Shown: positions 25,224 through 33,137 of the stretch, piece after piece
How positions within the stretch are numbered: position 1 is the stretch's first letter
How the letters are laid out: every line of letters begins with the position of its first letter
DNA from: a virus
DNA length: 64,000 nt
Reading direction: 5' to 3' (one strand)
IMG/VR virus record: IMGVR_UViG_3300045007_000107
Coordinates: 1 to 64,000 of that record
Program-made: the position numbers and the translations under genes
Notes under the pieces: generated by a model
Database searches by the model: none
Seen by the model: only the letters and a program-made list of their open reading frames with translations
What the model was told of the DNA's origin: nothing

Positions 25224-25526
25224 ATGGCTAAACGCACCGTCTTTGACGACATCGCCCGGCTCAAGCTCAAGCATGGGCGGGATCGTTCACTAGCCCGGTC
25301 CTTCCCCGACCTGTCCTGCAAGCCCGGTGCACCTTCGCTAAGCGACGGTTTCGCCCCCATCACGGATAACCGGGCTAAAACCTTAGCCGACCGGTTCCGC
25401 AACGAGGAAAAGCGGGTAGCGGATGAGATCGCGGCCAAAGCCTCGCGCATTCGTCCTCACTACAACAAGGGTGCGTATCAGTACGCCACCGATGACGTAA
25501 GCCCTATCGGGATCTATAGGAAATAA
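25224..25526 (+). CDS. Hypothetical basic protein
   Basis: A 100-residue helical, positively charged protein (LADRFRNEEKRVADEIAAKASR). Its transcription unit begins after a reverse-oriented 14-bp repeat and the CGTGCG leader hairpin. Unknown function. Confidence 0.7.
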   Translation: MAKRTVFDDIARLKLKHGRDRSLARSFPDLSCKPGAPSLSDGFAPITDNRAKTLADRFRNEEKRVADEIAAKASRIRPHYNKGAYQYATDDVSPIGIYRK

Positions 25527-25527
25527 C

Positions 25528-25689
25528 ATGAATACGCTTAGACTTTACGGCCCGTTCACCATCGACCACGGCCCCGTGGACCATGATCGAGGCGACTATG
25601 AGTCCGGCACGTACGTTGTGGTATACTATCACGAGGACTCGGGCGCTGGTACGCGAAACGAGTCCGTTCGCATGTGGTGGTTCCCGTAG
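25528..25689 (+). CDS. Small hypothetical protein
   Basis: A 53-residue acidic and aromatic protein (MNTLRLYGPFTIDHGPVDHD...MWWFP). It begins one base after the previous stop, with ATAGGAAAT upstream. No known family. Confidence 0.55.
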   Translation: MNTLRLYGPFTIDHGPVDHDRGDYESGTYVVVYYHEDSGAGTRNESVRMWWFP

Positions 25690-25697
25690 GAGAGAAC

Positions 25698-25952
25698 ATG
25701 GCTAAGCAAGACAGAGTACCGCTCGCTCCCGTTATCGACAGCTACGAGGCGCGGGATCGTAAGGGCAAACCCGTTGTCATCGGCTCCACTGGTTACGCGG
25801 ATAACGCGACTGATATTAGGTTCGTGGTCAGCGCGATCATCTTCCGCACCAGCGGAGTCCTGTTCGAGTGCAACTACTTCCACCAGGGCATCCACTACAC
25901 GCTTAACGTTGAGTCGTGGCGCTTCACTGGCAACGGTTACGAACGCGACTAG
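25698..25952 (+). CDS. Hypothetical protein
   Basis: An 84-residue beta-rich product with GGAGAGAAC before the ATG. Pattern SAIIFRTSGVLFECNYFHQGIHY is not recognised. Confidence 0.7.
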   Translation: MAKQDRVPLAPVIDSYEARDRKGKPVVIGSTGYADNATDIRFVVSAIIFRTSGVLFECNYFHQGIHYTLNVESWRFTGNGYERD

Positions 25953-26045
25953 CCTTGCAGACGGATGCAATATGCTTGCGTCGGGGGAGACCCCGGCGCA
26001 TTCTGCGTCTACGGCCCGTGCGGGGTCGCAACCGGAGCAACAGTT

Positions 26046-26393
26046 ATGGGTCTCATCGCGTACATCATGAAACACAAGGGTACGGATTGCTCCAACGGGG
26101 GCCTGTCTTCGCGACACGATGAAGTGACCATCGTGAACGCCGATGGGCCGTTCGATCCGACCGAGGACCGCCCGGCTGTCATTCTCGTGGCCCGTGCGCC
26201 TGTCGGTACGCGCCAGATCCTCACCGCCTATCCTGCGGTGCATCAGGGTGGCAAGTGGGTCAAAGACCCGCGCTGGCTCATGATGGGAGGCACCTACATC
26301 TCGTGCTCGGACAGCCGCTTCGGTGAGTTGTGCAACCGGCTTGGCGTGCCGTTCTATGGCGCCGTTGCCCTCCACGACCGGTACGAGGGTTGA
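26046..26393 (+). CDS. Hypothetical protein
   Basis: A 115-residue protein behind a 14-bp repeat (25956) and a weak CGTGCG leader hairpin (26012-26027), with GGAGC as ribosome binding site. Several Cys (DCSNGG, SCSDS, LCNRLG) are scattered. Unknown function. Confidence 0.7.
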   Translation: MGLIAYIMKHKGTDCSNGGLSSRHDEVTIVNADGPFDPTEDRPAVILVARAPVGTRQILTAYPAVHQGGKWVKDPRWLMMGGTYISCSDSRFGELCNRLGVPFYGAVALHDRYEG

Positions 26394-26396
26394 TCC

Positions 26397-26705
26397 ATGG
26401 CACGACGGGTAACGACCAAAGAGATCGAAGCTGTCTTCGGTCTTGTCTGCCGCGAGATGGGGTGGTCTCGCGAAGTTCTCCGCCCGGCTACTGCGGGCGG
26501 CCACGATTGGATTGTTGGGTCGGTGCTTATCGACAACAATCCCACCTATGGCGGTCGTCAAGTCGAGATGGTCACCAGCGACACGGGCTCCACCCGCGCG
26601 CTCACCCCCTACCGCCTCAAGCCGGCTGAATTCGAGATATGGTGCCGAGGCGTCCTCTTAGCGAAGGAATACTCCCGTGGTAAAGACAACTCGCGAGCAG
26701 CGTGA
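26397..26705 (+). CDS. Hypothetical protein
   Basis: A 102-residue protein; MARRVTTKEIEAVFGLVCREMGW suggests a short helical N-terminus, then a beta segment (YGGRQVEMVTSDTGSTRALTPYRLKPAEF) that is common to small phage proteins of unknown role. Confidence 0.7.
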   Translation: MARRVTTKEIEAVFGLVCREMGWSREVLRPATAGGHDWIVGSVLIDNNPTYGGRQVEMVTSDTGSTRALTPYRLKPAEFEIWCRGVLLAKEYSRGKDNSRAA

Positions 26706-26862
26706 AGCGATCAAACGTGCCTATGATTGCGCCAGGGGCGACATGACCTATCGCGAGTTCCGCAAGAAGGTCACGCCTACCTTCGGGTGCGATGGCGCGG
26801 TCACTGTCCCCTGGTGCGGCTTTTGGCTCTGTATCGAGCGCGACGGCTATACCCATTCCTGA
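26677..26862 (+). CDS. Small hypothetical protein
   Basis: A 61-residue protein with a GTG start and AAGGA upstream. REFRKKVTPTFGCDGAVTVPWCGFWLCIERDGYTHS is shaped like a short beta-rich phage protein. It overlaps the previous gene by 29 bases. Confidence 0.65.
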   Translation: MVKTTREQREAIKRAYDCARGDMTYREFRKKVTPTFGCDGAVTVPWCGFWLCIERDGYTHS

Positions 26863-26870
26863 TAGAGTTC

Positions 26871-26899
26871 GCCGGGGGCACTTCGTCCCCGGCATTTTC
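26871..26899 (+). terminator. Intrinsic terminator
   Basis: GCCGGGG pairs with CCCCGGC around a CACTTCG-type loop, followed by ATTTTCG. Confidence 0.75.
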
Positions 26900-26916
26900 G
26901 CGAGAAAGGTAATGCG

Positions 26917-27372
26917 ATGATCACCGACGACCAGAAACAGGCCATGCTCGGCCACATGCTCAAACTCAACAGTCCAGACCGTGACGAGGCCAACGCGGCT
27001 GTCGATGGTATTCGTGAGATCCTCGATGAAATCGATTTGCGGCAACCGCCCATCGCCAAGCAGAAGGCCGATGCACGAGCGCAGCGTACGGTCTGGATCG
27101 ATAGCTGCGGAGAGAAGTACGCGGCCTACGACGACGAGGGTAAGGTTATACCCGATACCCTTGCAGCCAGTGTGGGGGACGTTGACCGTATAGTCAGCGT
27201 TATGTCGATCCCTGATGGTCACTTGGAGCACGTCCAAGCTATCGCTATAATGGCTCCCGCCGGTTGGGCGGGCCTGCGTATGAAAGGTCGTCCTCAGACA
27301 GATACTTCCGCCGTGCAGCCGTCTGCAAGACCCAAGCGTAGAATGCGCGCGGGTAACAACGAGGAAAGCTAA
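26917..27372 (+). CDS. Hypothetical protein with repeat-bearing tail
   Basis: A 151-residue protein with an acidic helical N-terminal half. The C-terminus carries the 14-bp repeat (VQPSARPKRRMR). GAGAAAGG lies before the ATG. The stop overlaps the small membrane gene that follows. Confidence 0.72.
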   Translation: MITDDQKQAMLGHMLKLNSPDRDEANAAVDGIREILDEIDLRQPPIAKQKADARAQRTVWIDSCGEKYAAYDDEGKVIPDTLAASVGDVDRIVSVMSIPDGHLEHVQAIAIMAPAGWAGLRMKGRPQTDTSAVQPSARPKRRMRAGNNEES

Positions 27373-27482
27373 TGATCGCCTCCGAAATGCAATCTATCCT
27401 GGCGGTGCTCTACGAGTATAAGGGCACCTGTCTGACTATCGCCGCGTTACTTCTCGCACGGTACTACATCAAGTGGTCATAG
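27372..27482 (+). CDS. 36-residue membrane peptide
   Basis: MIASEMQSILAVLYEYKGTCLTIAALLLARYYIKWS carries one hydrophobic helix. It is coupled by TAATG to the previous gene. Role unknown. Confidence 0.5.
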   Translation: MIASEMQSILAVLYEYKGTCLTIAALLLARYYIKWS

Positions 27483-27486
27483 CCCA

Positions 27487-27687
27487 ATGAGCGGCGTCGA
27501 AAATCTAGCGCGGTGGTACACCAGGGCCGATGACACGGACAAGCGTGAGGGCGCCCTGGCCTATCCCCGATATCACCGCGTGATGCAGGGCCTCGCCGAC
27601 TTGTGGAAGACAATGGTCGATCCCGAGAGCATTAAACCTTACCCGTTGATAGCTAAACGTGATACAGTTGAGGCAGCACCTCAATAA
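27487..27687 (+). CDS. Small hypothetical protein
   Basis: A 66-residue soluble protein (NLARWYTRADDTDKREGALAYPRYHRVMQGLADLW). No known family. Close spacing to neighbours supports a shared transcript. Confidence 0.65.
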   Translation: MSGVENLARWYTRADDTDKREGALAYPRYHRVMQGLADLWKTMVDPESIKPYPLIAKRDTVEAAPQ

Positions 27688-27698
27688 GGCACGCCCAC

Positions 27699-28241
27699 AT
27701 GCCCCGATTTCTTCGAAGAATTGGACGCCTCTACAGCAAAGAAGCGTCGGCGCAAGAGCCCGACCCACAGACCCAACGCATGATCGCTGACCCGTCTGCG
27801 CCGGGGTGTGATACGTGTCGGTTCATGTCGAGCATGACCCACCGTTGCCTCAATCGCAACAGCCCCTACTATAGGCGACCCGTAGGGGTGGACGATGCTA
27901 TGACGTGCCGCTTCCACTTGAGCGGAGACCGTGATCGGCGCACACAGCAGTTCGTGGATCAGTTTGCAGAGTCCTTGGTCGCGCAGACCCCCGCATTTCC
28001 CGCCGGTGAGACGCCCGTCGATCACTTACGCAGTATGCGAGCGATGGACGCGCTGTTGACGCCGGGCGCGGTACAGGGTGGTCATAATGGCTGTTTCTCT
28101 TGTGCCTACAACACGCGGCGATCCGAAGGTGTCGGCTACCAGGGATGTCACTATCCCGGCAGTCAAATGGACCTCGATCCACTGGACGACGGGCTGCGCT
28201 GTCCCGAATGGACACGTGCGCCCGACGCTGAACCTAGGTAG
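27699..28241 (+). CDS. Four-cysteine module protein, RRIG-tagged (two modules)
   Basis: A 180-residue protein beginning MPRFLRRIGRLYS. Two modules are visible: CDTCRFMSS...HRCLNRNS...MTCRFH and CFSCAYNTR...GCHYPGS...LRCPEW. Each has the order CxxC, then a Cys after 12-25 residues, then a Cys followed by an aromatic or His. This is the first member of the family that fills 27.7-37.5 kb. A zinc site is likely; the function is not known. Confidence 0.78.
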   Translation: MPRFLRRIGRLYSKEASAQEPDPQTQRMIADPSAPGCDTCRFMSSMTHRCLNRNSPYYRRPVGVDDAMTCRFHLSGDRDRRTQQFVDQFAESLVAQTPAFPAGETPVDHLRSMRAMDALLTPGAVQGGHNGCFSCAYNTRRSEGVGYQGCHYPGSQMDLDPLDDGLRCPEWTRAPDAEPR

Positions 28242-28252
28242 CGGAAAATAGC

Positions 28253-28280
28253 TTGTGCGCGTGACGGCTTCTGCTACCTT
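28253..28280 (+). promoter_or_regulatory. Sigma-70-like promoter
   Basis: TTGTGC, a 16-bp spacer and TACCTT, followed by the leader hairpin of the 28325 gene. Confidence 0.6.
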
Positions 28281-28286
28281 GCAACC

Positions 28287-28305
28287 GGGCGACCGTGCGG
28301 CGCCC
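28287..28305 (+). promoter_or_regulatory. Leader hairpin with CGTGCG top
   Basis: GGGCG pairs with CGCCC around ACCGTGCGG. ACGGAGC follows seven bases later. Confidence 0.6.
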
Positions 28306-28324
28306 TATACGGAGCAAAGGGACA

Positions 28325-29011
28325 ATGGCTAAGGATCACATCATCGTTATGGTCGAGAGCCTGCCGGCTCGCCCGCAATTCGAGGCGGCGAAGAACGCCC
28401 CCAAGGGTCGGGTTTTCGGCAGCTACACCCACACTCTGCGCGAGGACGGTGAGCACGACGAGATCGACAACCCCGAAGTCTGTACGATGCCGGAACTCTG
28501 TGCGCGTCTGCTCAACGAGGGCGGCAAGGGTATTATTTTCGTGCCCTATACCCACCATACCGAGGGTGATGTTCACTTCTGCATCGTCGTAGCGGGCATC
28601 ACGCGCGAGCAGGAGGCGCAAGCCCGTATCGAGGAAGAGATCCACCGCCTCACCCGCAAGAGTATGCTGATCGGCGGCCTCTTCGGCGCCTTATTCGGCA
28701 GCGACCGAGCCGAGGACGGCGACGGTACCCTTTCCGGCCGTGCGGCCATCAAGAAACACACCGAGGCGCTGACGCCGGGGAGCAAGATCGTAGTCATGCC
28801 GGCCAACTATCGCGGCAACGATCCCGAGCAACGTGTAGAAGTTCCGTACGCGACCTACAACCGCCTCATGGAACTCGAAATGATCGACCCCTGCCCGGTT
28901 TGCACCCTGCGCGAGGATCGGCTTGTCTGCCATACCGAAGACGACTATACTATGGAGGATGTCCTGCGCATCGTCCGCGAGCCGATCCCGAACGCCTCGC
29001 CGAAGCTGTAG
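28325..29011 (+). CDS. Hypothetical protein with possible zinc site
   Basis: A 228-residue protein with its own promoter. The central part has one hydrophobic glycine-rich segment (MLIGGLFGALFGS). The C-terminal DPCPVCTLREDRLVCH may bind zinc. ATG 28325 is favoured over an upstream GTG inside the leader hairpin. Unknown function. Confidence 0.75.
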   Translation: MAKDHIIVMVESLPARPQFEAAKNAPKGRVFGSYTHTLREDGEHDEIDNPEVCTMPELCARLLNEGGKGIIFVPYTHHTEGDVHFCIVVAGITREQEAQARIEEEIHRLTRKSMLIGGLFGALFGSDRAEDGDGTLSGRAAIKKHTEALTPGSKIVVMPANYRGNDPEQRVEVPYATYNRLMELEMIDPCPVCTLREDRLVCHTEDDYTMEDVLRIVREPIPNASPKL

Positions 29012-29036
29012 TACGTTTTCCTCCCTAGACTATTAA

Positions 29037-29077
29037 GCCCCGCTTGCAGCCGACTGCAATGCGGGGCATTCTTTTTT
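29037..29077 (+). terminator. Intrinsic terminator built around a 14-bp repeat
   Basis: GCCCCGC-TTGCAG pairs with CTGCAA-T-GCGGGGC around CCGA, so the repeat palindrome (29045-29058) is the top of the terminator stem. CTTTTTT follows. Confidence 0.8.
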
Positions 29078-29078
29078 C

Positions 29079-29093
29079 GGGACGTGCGGTCCC
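29079..29093 (+). promoter_or_regulatory. Leader hairpin with CGTGCG top
   Basis: GGGAC pairs with GTCCC around GTGCG, followed by ACGGAGC. Confidence 0.6.
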
Positions 29094-29107
29094 ACGGAGC
29101 AACGACC

Positions 29108-29383
29108 ATGAAACAGATCCTTTCCCGCAAGCAGCGTCGCGCCATTGCCTGGGAGAACATGAGCGAAACGCACTACAATCGCCACTGTCAGGGCGCAGTG
29201 CGCCGTATCACCAACGCGGACTTCCACTGGTACTTGGCGATGGCGAACAGCTACCTGTTCACCTACCGCGATATCGCCTCTCGGCTCGACATGACGTACG
29301 CCGAGGCCAAGGTTCATGCGCGTAATGTTATCGGGGCTGCACGCGCGGCACGTCTCGATGTCGGTTGCGTCATCCCCGGTTAA
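29108..29383 (+). CDS. Hypothetical helical protein
   Basis: A 91-residue protein; NSYLFTYRDIASRLDMTYAEAKVHARNVI could be a helix-turn-helix. Strong GGAGC site. Possible small regulator, but not certain. Confidence 0.7.
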   Translation: MKQILSRKQRRAIAWENMSETHYNRHCQGAVRRITNADFHWYLAMANSYLFTYRDIASRLDMTYAEAKVHARNVIGAARAARLDVGCVIPG

Positions 29384-29395
29384 GGAGCTACCACA

Positions 29396-29644
29396 ATGCA
29401 AGGAAGATTTGAGAACCTGACCGTCGATGAACTCGACTTATTGATGCGTTGTCTAGCAGGGCGGATCGAGAGCTATGGGCTCAACACTGAGAACACGGAT
29501 CACCGTATGCTACTGGCGCTGTTCGTGGAACTTGACTGCCCCTACTGTGCGCCTCACGATCTCGAAGAAAAGCTGCTGAACTACATTAGCGAGCACAATC
29601 GCGATCAAGTGCGAGACGCGGTCAAGGACTTGGGTCTGATCTAA
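29396..29644 (+). CDS. Small acidic hypothetical protein
   Basis: An 82-residue helical acidic protein. LDCPYCAPHD holds a CxxC that may bind metal. GGAGCTACCACA precedes the ATG. Unknown family. Confidence 0.7.
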   Translation: MQGRFENLTVDELDLLMRCLAGRIESYGLNTENTDHRMLLALFVELDCPYCAPHDLEEKLLNYISEHNRDQVRDAVKDLGLI

Positions 29645-29647
29645 CGC

Positions 29648-29675
29648 TTGCAGCCGTCTGCACGTCGCGTATTAT
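29648..29675 (+). promoter_or_regulatory. Promoter using the 14-bp repeat as -35 box
   Basis: TTGCAG inside the repeat, a 16-bp spacer and TATTAT. Drives the 29711 gene, through a GCGCC/GGCGC leader hairpin with GTGCG top (29683-29697). Confidence 0.65.
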
Positions 29676-29710
29676 CGATCTTGCGCCGTGCGGGCGCATC
29701 GGAGCCAGCC

Positions 29711-30046
29711 ATGTACACCACTGAGCAGCGCAAGAGCCTTCTTCGCCTTTTCCGTACCTTTCGTAACCAGTACCGTGATGACGCCCTCGCCGAGCGCCAG
29801 CGCGTCGCCCAAGCCATCACCGAGCGCGCCACCAACGGCGAGGTGCTGACTGTGAGCGGCGGCACGGACTGCGATGGTTACCGCCACGGCCCCCACTTCG
29901 GCTACGTACAGGCGAGCGTAGTAGCATTCGAGTACGCCCGCAGCAAAGCCTATGAGTGGGCGGACGGCCCCCACTACTTCCGTCTCGCGACCCCGCGCGA
30001 GATCGAAGAGTACAACGAGCGCTGCGACGAGATGGAGGTCGCGTAA
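29711..30046 (+). CDS. Hypothetical protein
   Basis: A 111-residue protein. The N-terminal half is helical and basic. GGTDCDGYRHGPHFGYV looks like a compact His/Cys-rich turn. It overlaps the next gene by one base (TAATG). Unknown family. Confidence 0.7.
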   Translation: MYTTEQRKSLLRLFRTFRNQYRDDALAERQRVAQAITERATNGEVLTVSGGTDCDGYRHGPHFGYVQASVVAFEYARSKAYEWADGPHYFRLATPREIEEYNERCDEMEVA

Positions 30047-30265
30047 TGGCGATCAACGAACAGATCAAGTTTCGACTGATACAGATGCCGTGCTGCGGTA
30101 CGCTCTCGTGTTGGGTCAATCCCCGCCTTCCCACCTATTGCGCGGAATGCGGTCAGAATGTCTACCTCCGGCTCAAGTCGGGGGGGGTATACGCGCATGG
30201 AGTCGGACGGTTGGCTCAAGGTCAACGATCCTACCATGCACCGCCTGCCTTCCGACCCCGAGTAA
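30046..30265 (+). pseudogene. Small zinc-ribbon gene with possible frameshift at a G8 run
   Basis: The frame opens well: MAINEQIKFRLIQMPCCGTLSCWVN...CAECGQNVYLRLKSGG, with four paired Cys. At eight Gs (30180-30187) the original frame turns into low-quality sequence that overlaps the next gene. The frame with one G fewer reads YTRMESDGWLKVNDPTMHRL and stops at 30265, just before GGAAACC and the next ATG. This is either a real frameshift, slippage, or an assembly error in the run. Confidence 0.55.
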
Positions 30266-30277
30266 GGAAACCGTTCC

Positions 30278-30496
30278 ATGGCATCGCATCTCGCCCACAA
30301 GGACTATCGCGACCTCACCCCGGAGGAACAGGACTACATCGACCGTGAGGGCGGACCCTTCTATGTCATCCACCCTCGTGCCCTATGCGTCTTTGATTAT
30401 TGGTCCGAGGCGTGGGAGTTTGCTCTCGACCTACAAGAGACCTACGACGGTAACAAGTCTCGCGCCACGGTCTACCATTCAGGACAGTATACATAG
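30278..30496 (+). CDS. Small hypothetical protein
   Basis: A 72-residue acidic protein (LTPEEQDYIDREGGPFYVIHPRALCVFDY...SEAWEFALDL). GGAAACC precedes the ATG. Unknown function. Confidence 0.7.
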   Translation: MASHLAHKDYRDLTPEEQDYIDREGGPFYVIHPRALCVFDYWSEAWEFALDLQETYDGNKSRATVYHSGQYT

Positions 30497-30527
30497 GAAA
30501 TTCTTTGCAGCCATCTGCAAGCAACTG

Positions 30528-30556
30528 TTGCCGGGGGAGTGATCCTCCGGTATACT
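30528..30556 (+). promoter_or_regulatory. Promoter with palindromic spacer
   Basis: TTGCCG, a 17-bp spacer and TATACT. The spacer and flanks form the inverted repeat CCGGGGGA-GTGA-TCCTCCGG, which could be an operator. A 14-bp repeat copy lies just upstream (30506). Confidence 0.65.
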
Positions 30557-30583
30557 TGTTTTAGGACCTATGGATCGGAGCCT

Positions 30584-31054
30584 ATGTCCAAGTTTCTACT
30601 CTTCCTACAACTCGTGATCCTGGTACAGCTTGGTACCCTCTGGCACGATTACGGCTTCAAGCTGTTTGCAGTCGTGCTCGCCATTCTGCTGTTCGGTACC
30701 CTGCGCGGTGCGCTCAAGGCTGAGCAGCAGATGAACGAGCGGATGCATACCTGTGAGCGGTGCCAGCGCAAGTTTCACGGAGCGATGGTCGAGAGGTGCC
30801 AGTTTGAGGGGTGCGTCCACGATGCCGGCGCCCTGAACAGGTTATCCGAGCAACTTACCGTCGCCCTACGTCTCGCTAACGAACGGGCAACGGCCCCTCG
30901 CCCTACAGCGGCGCAATTGCGCGCCACACGCCCGCGCCGCGTTATTCGCGGACTATCCCCCTCCCCTACCGTCGAGCCAGCCCATGCGTCGCCTAATACG
31001 GATAAAGCCCCGACAACAGAAGATCTCCCCCGCGCCTTCTACGACGGGTCTTGA
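30584..31054 (+). CDS. Membrane protein with zinc-like Cys cluster
   Basis: A 156-residue protein. Two hydrophobic segments (LLFLQLVILVQLGTLW and LFAVVLAILLFGTL) form a short hairpin anchor. A cytoplasmic TCERCQRKFHG...ERCQFEGC may bind zinc, followed by an Ala/Pro-rich tail. It overlaps the next gene by 71 bases. Confidence 0.7.
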   Translation: MSKFLLFLQLVILVQLGTLWHDYGFKLFAVVLAILLFGTLRGALKAEQQMNERMHTCERCQRKFHGAMVERCQFEGCVHDAGALNRLSEQLTVALRLANERATAPRPTAAQLRATRPRRVIRGLSPSPTVEPAHASPNTDKAPTTEDLPRAFYDGS

Positions 31055-31370
31055 GCAACTGTTCTCGCACGGTGCCAACGACCTTCCGCGCGCAGTAACT
31101 GCTATCCGCAGAGATAAGCCGATCACCGCTGTCGTGACATACGTTCGGGTCGAGCACAACAAGTTCAAGAACTGCCCGCAGGTTACCCTCAAGGGTGCCG
31201 ACGACGGCGCGGGGTGGAACTGGTATAGCGTGTACGAGCCGAGCGGCAAGCTGTCCCACAATGTAGGAACGTACTCGGGTCCGTACATCGTTGACTTTAG
31301 CTTTATTAAAGAAATGATCGATAGGTTTTACGAAAAGCCGGTCAACGAGCTAAGTGCGGAGGACTTCTAA
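30984..31370 (+). CDS. Hypothetical protein with MRRLIRI tag
   Basis: A 128-residue protein. MRRLIRIKPRQQK is a tag variant. The remainder is a beta-rich core (VTYVRVEHNKFKNCPQVTLKG...WNWYSVYEPSG). TAATG overlap couples it to the next tagged gene. Confidence 0.72.
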   Translation: MRRLIRIKPRQQKISPAPSTTGLEQLFSHGANDLPRAVTAIRRDKPITAVVTYVRVEHNKFKNCPQVTLKGADDGAGWNWYSVYEPSGKLSHNVGTYSGPYIVDFSFIKEMIDRFYEKPVNELSAEDF

Positions 31371-32143
31371 TGCCGAGACTGATCAGACGCATAGGGCACG
31401 CTCCCGCACTCCCACCCCCGCCCGAGAATGTTTGGCCGGGGTTTCGCATTCTGTCGGGGTACAAAGTCTATTGCGGCGACAGGGACTTGCGCGAGGTCTA
31501 TGTTCTGCACGGGATCAACTGTGACGCCGCAGGATCACCCCACGAGGATGCGGACACCTTGCGGGAGCAGTTTTTCTCGTCGCCTTATGACGCGCGAACA
31601 GGACAAATGCAGGTAGGTTACGGAGAGATCGATAACTGTTTCAGTGGCCGGTATCCCGAACGCCTGCCCGATAAGGTGCGCGAGGCGTGCTACGATATTC
31701 TTCATGATGCGCAGGAATACGTCACTTGTCAGATCCTATTTCCGCCCATGACCGGCGACTTGCAGCCGTCTGCACGTGTTGATGTACGCAGACCTATCGA
31801 TCCTCCCGCACTAGGTCGTATCGAGGATCACCCCGATGTGAGCGCCCTGCCGCCGAACACGGTGATTTGCGAGGGTTGCGGTCGGCTGAGCTATGAGCAC
31901 GTACGACACCCGCGCTGCTGTCCTGATAACAGTTTCCATCGCCTCGATACACAGCGGGGTCGCATTGCTGTGCGTCAGTTTCGTCGCCACCAACAGATAC
32001 GTAGTGACGTATGCGTGGCGTGCGATGCCCTAGAGACAAACGACTTTGGGCGGAGTTGTCGCTTCGGGATGAGTAGTCCGCGCAACCGCACCTCGTGTAC
32101 CATGCACACGTCGTTAGCTTATCGCCGAGAGAGGAGGAGCTAG
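31370..32143 (+). CDS. RRIG-tagged protein with Cys modules
   Basis: A 257-residue protein beginning MPRLIRRIGHAP and a Pro linker. The 14-bp repeat (LQPSARV) sits in the middle. The C-terminal third has ICEGCGRL...HPRCC and VCVACDALETNDFGRSCRF, looser versions of the four-Cys module. Function unknown. Confidence 0.72.
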   Translation: MPRLIRRIGHAPALPPPPENVWPGFRILSGYKVYCGDRDLREVYVLHGINCDAAGSPHEDADTLREQFFSSPYDARTGQMQVGYGEIDNCFSGRYPERLPDKVREACYDILHDAQEYVTCQILFPPMTGDLQPSARVDVRRPIDPPALGRIEDHPDVSALPPNTVICEGCGRLSYEHVRHPRCCPDNSFHRLDTQRGRIAVRQFRRHQQIRSDVCVACDALETNDFGRSCRFGMSSPRNRTSCTMHTSLAYRRERRS

Positions 32144-32898
32144 TGCCAGCCCGCGTTCTTCGCAAGATTGGTATACCGCTACCGCCTCCGGTTAAGGAAC
32201 CCCTGCCGCGCATACCGGACAGCGATAGCTCACGCCCACAGTATGGTTTGTGCGGTAGCTGCCGGTATAAAGGTAGTATGGAGCCGGACCGGGGCGGTGA
32301 ATGGTTATGTGGTGTCTCGCGCCTGTATGTCAGCAATAGTCATTTCATTGATGGTGGCGAGTGTTCTCACTACGAGGATGTATCCGTCCCTGGAACGATT
32401 ACCATAGACGCTAGTCAGATAGTCGTAGGGTCGATAATGGCAGACCAGATAGTTGCGGGCTCTATCGGTGTCGATAGAATAATGGTCGCTGATAATGTGG
32501 CCGAGCAATTAATACAAGATGTGCGAGAGGCGCAGTTAGTTGGCGCGCTTACCTCCGAACAGATAGAGCAGATAAACAGCCATACCCTAGTAGGTGGGCT
32601 CAGGGTCACGAACGAACCAGTACCTATCGCGCCACGCATCACGGCCGCACATAGGCTCACAGGAGTGCGTAGAATAAGGGACAGGGCGCGCGTGTTGTTT
32701 CTGGTCTATATGGAGTTGGACATACAGCAACAGGGTATGGCGACCGAGGTGATGCCTGTTGAGGTCATGTACGACCATCACGGAAACCTCAATGATCAGC
32801 GCCTCTATTATGTGCCGCAAAGCTTAGGTGTTGGCGAGGTATATCGCATTACCCGAGCTACAAGAGAGCGACTTGACGGGGAGTTTGTCGAGCTATGA
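32143..32898 (+). CDS. LRKIG-tagged protein with Cys module and GSI repeats
   Basis: A 251-residue protein with a GTG start and strong GAGGAGG. VPARVLRKIGIPLPPP is the tag. One four-Cys module (LCGSCRYKGS...LCGVSRL...ECSHY) is followed by tandem ASQIVVGSI/ADQIVAGSI/VDRIMVA units, similar to beta-helical repeats in phage tail tip proteins. The C-terminal part looks like a small beta domain. The mosaic build suggests domain shuffling. Confidence 0.7.
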   Translation: MPARVLRKIGIPLPPPVKEPLPRIPDSDSSRPQYGLCGSCRYKGSMEPDRGGEWLCGVSRLYVSNSHFIDGGECSHYEDVSVPGTITIDASQIVVGSIMADQIVAGSIGVDRIMVADNVAEQLIQDVREAQLVGALTSEQIEQINSHTLVGGLRVTNEPVPIAPRITAAHRLTGVRRIRDRARVLFLVYMELDIQQQGMATEVMPVEVMYDHHGNLNDQRLYYVPQSLGVGEVYRITRATRERLDGEFVEL

Positions 32899-33137
32899 GA
32901 AGATCTTTACGCAAGATCGGCCCGGCCGAGGAAGCACCTGTCAAGGTTACGCCTTTGATGCGGGCTAACGCTACTATGAAGGTGAGGCCCAACCGGGCAA
33001 GCCTCTGTAAGATGTGTACGCTCCGCGACCGTCTCGCGTACAACGCGCGGGGTCTTATCGTGTGCTCGTGGTCTATGATCGAAACACCCGAGGACACGCC
33101 AATCACAAAGTGCCCCTACTATGAGTGCGTGATATGA
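32895..33137 (+). CDS. RRSLRKIG-tagged single Cys-module protein
   Basis: An 80-residue protein, the smallest complete member of the family: MRRSLRKIGPAEE, then LCKMCTLRD...LIVCSWSMIET...TKCPYYECVI. ATGA overlap with both neighbours. Confidence 0.72.
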   Translation: MRRSLRKIGPAEEAPVKVTPLMRANATMKVRPNRASLCKMCTLRDRLAYNARGLIVCSWSMIETPEDTPITKCPYYECVI

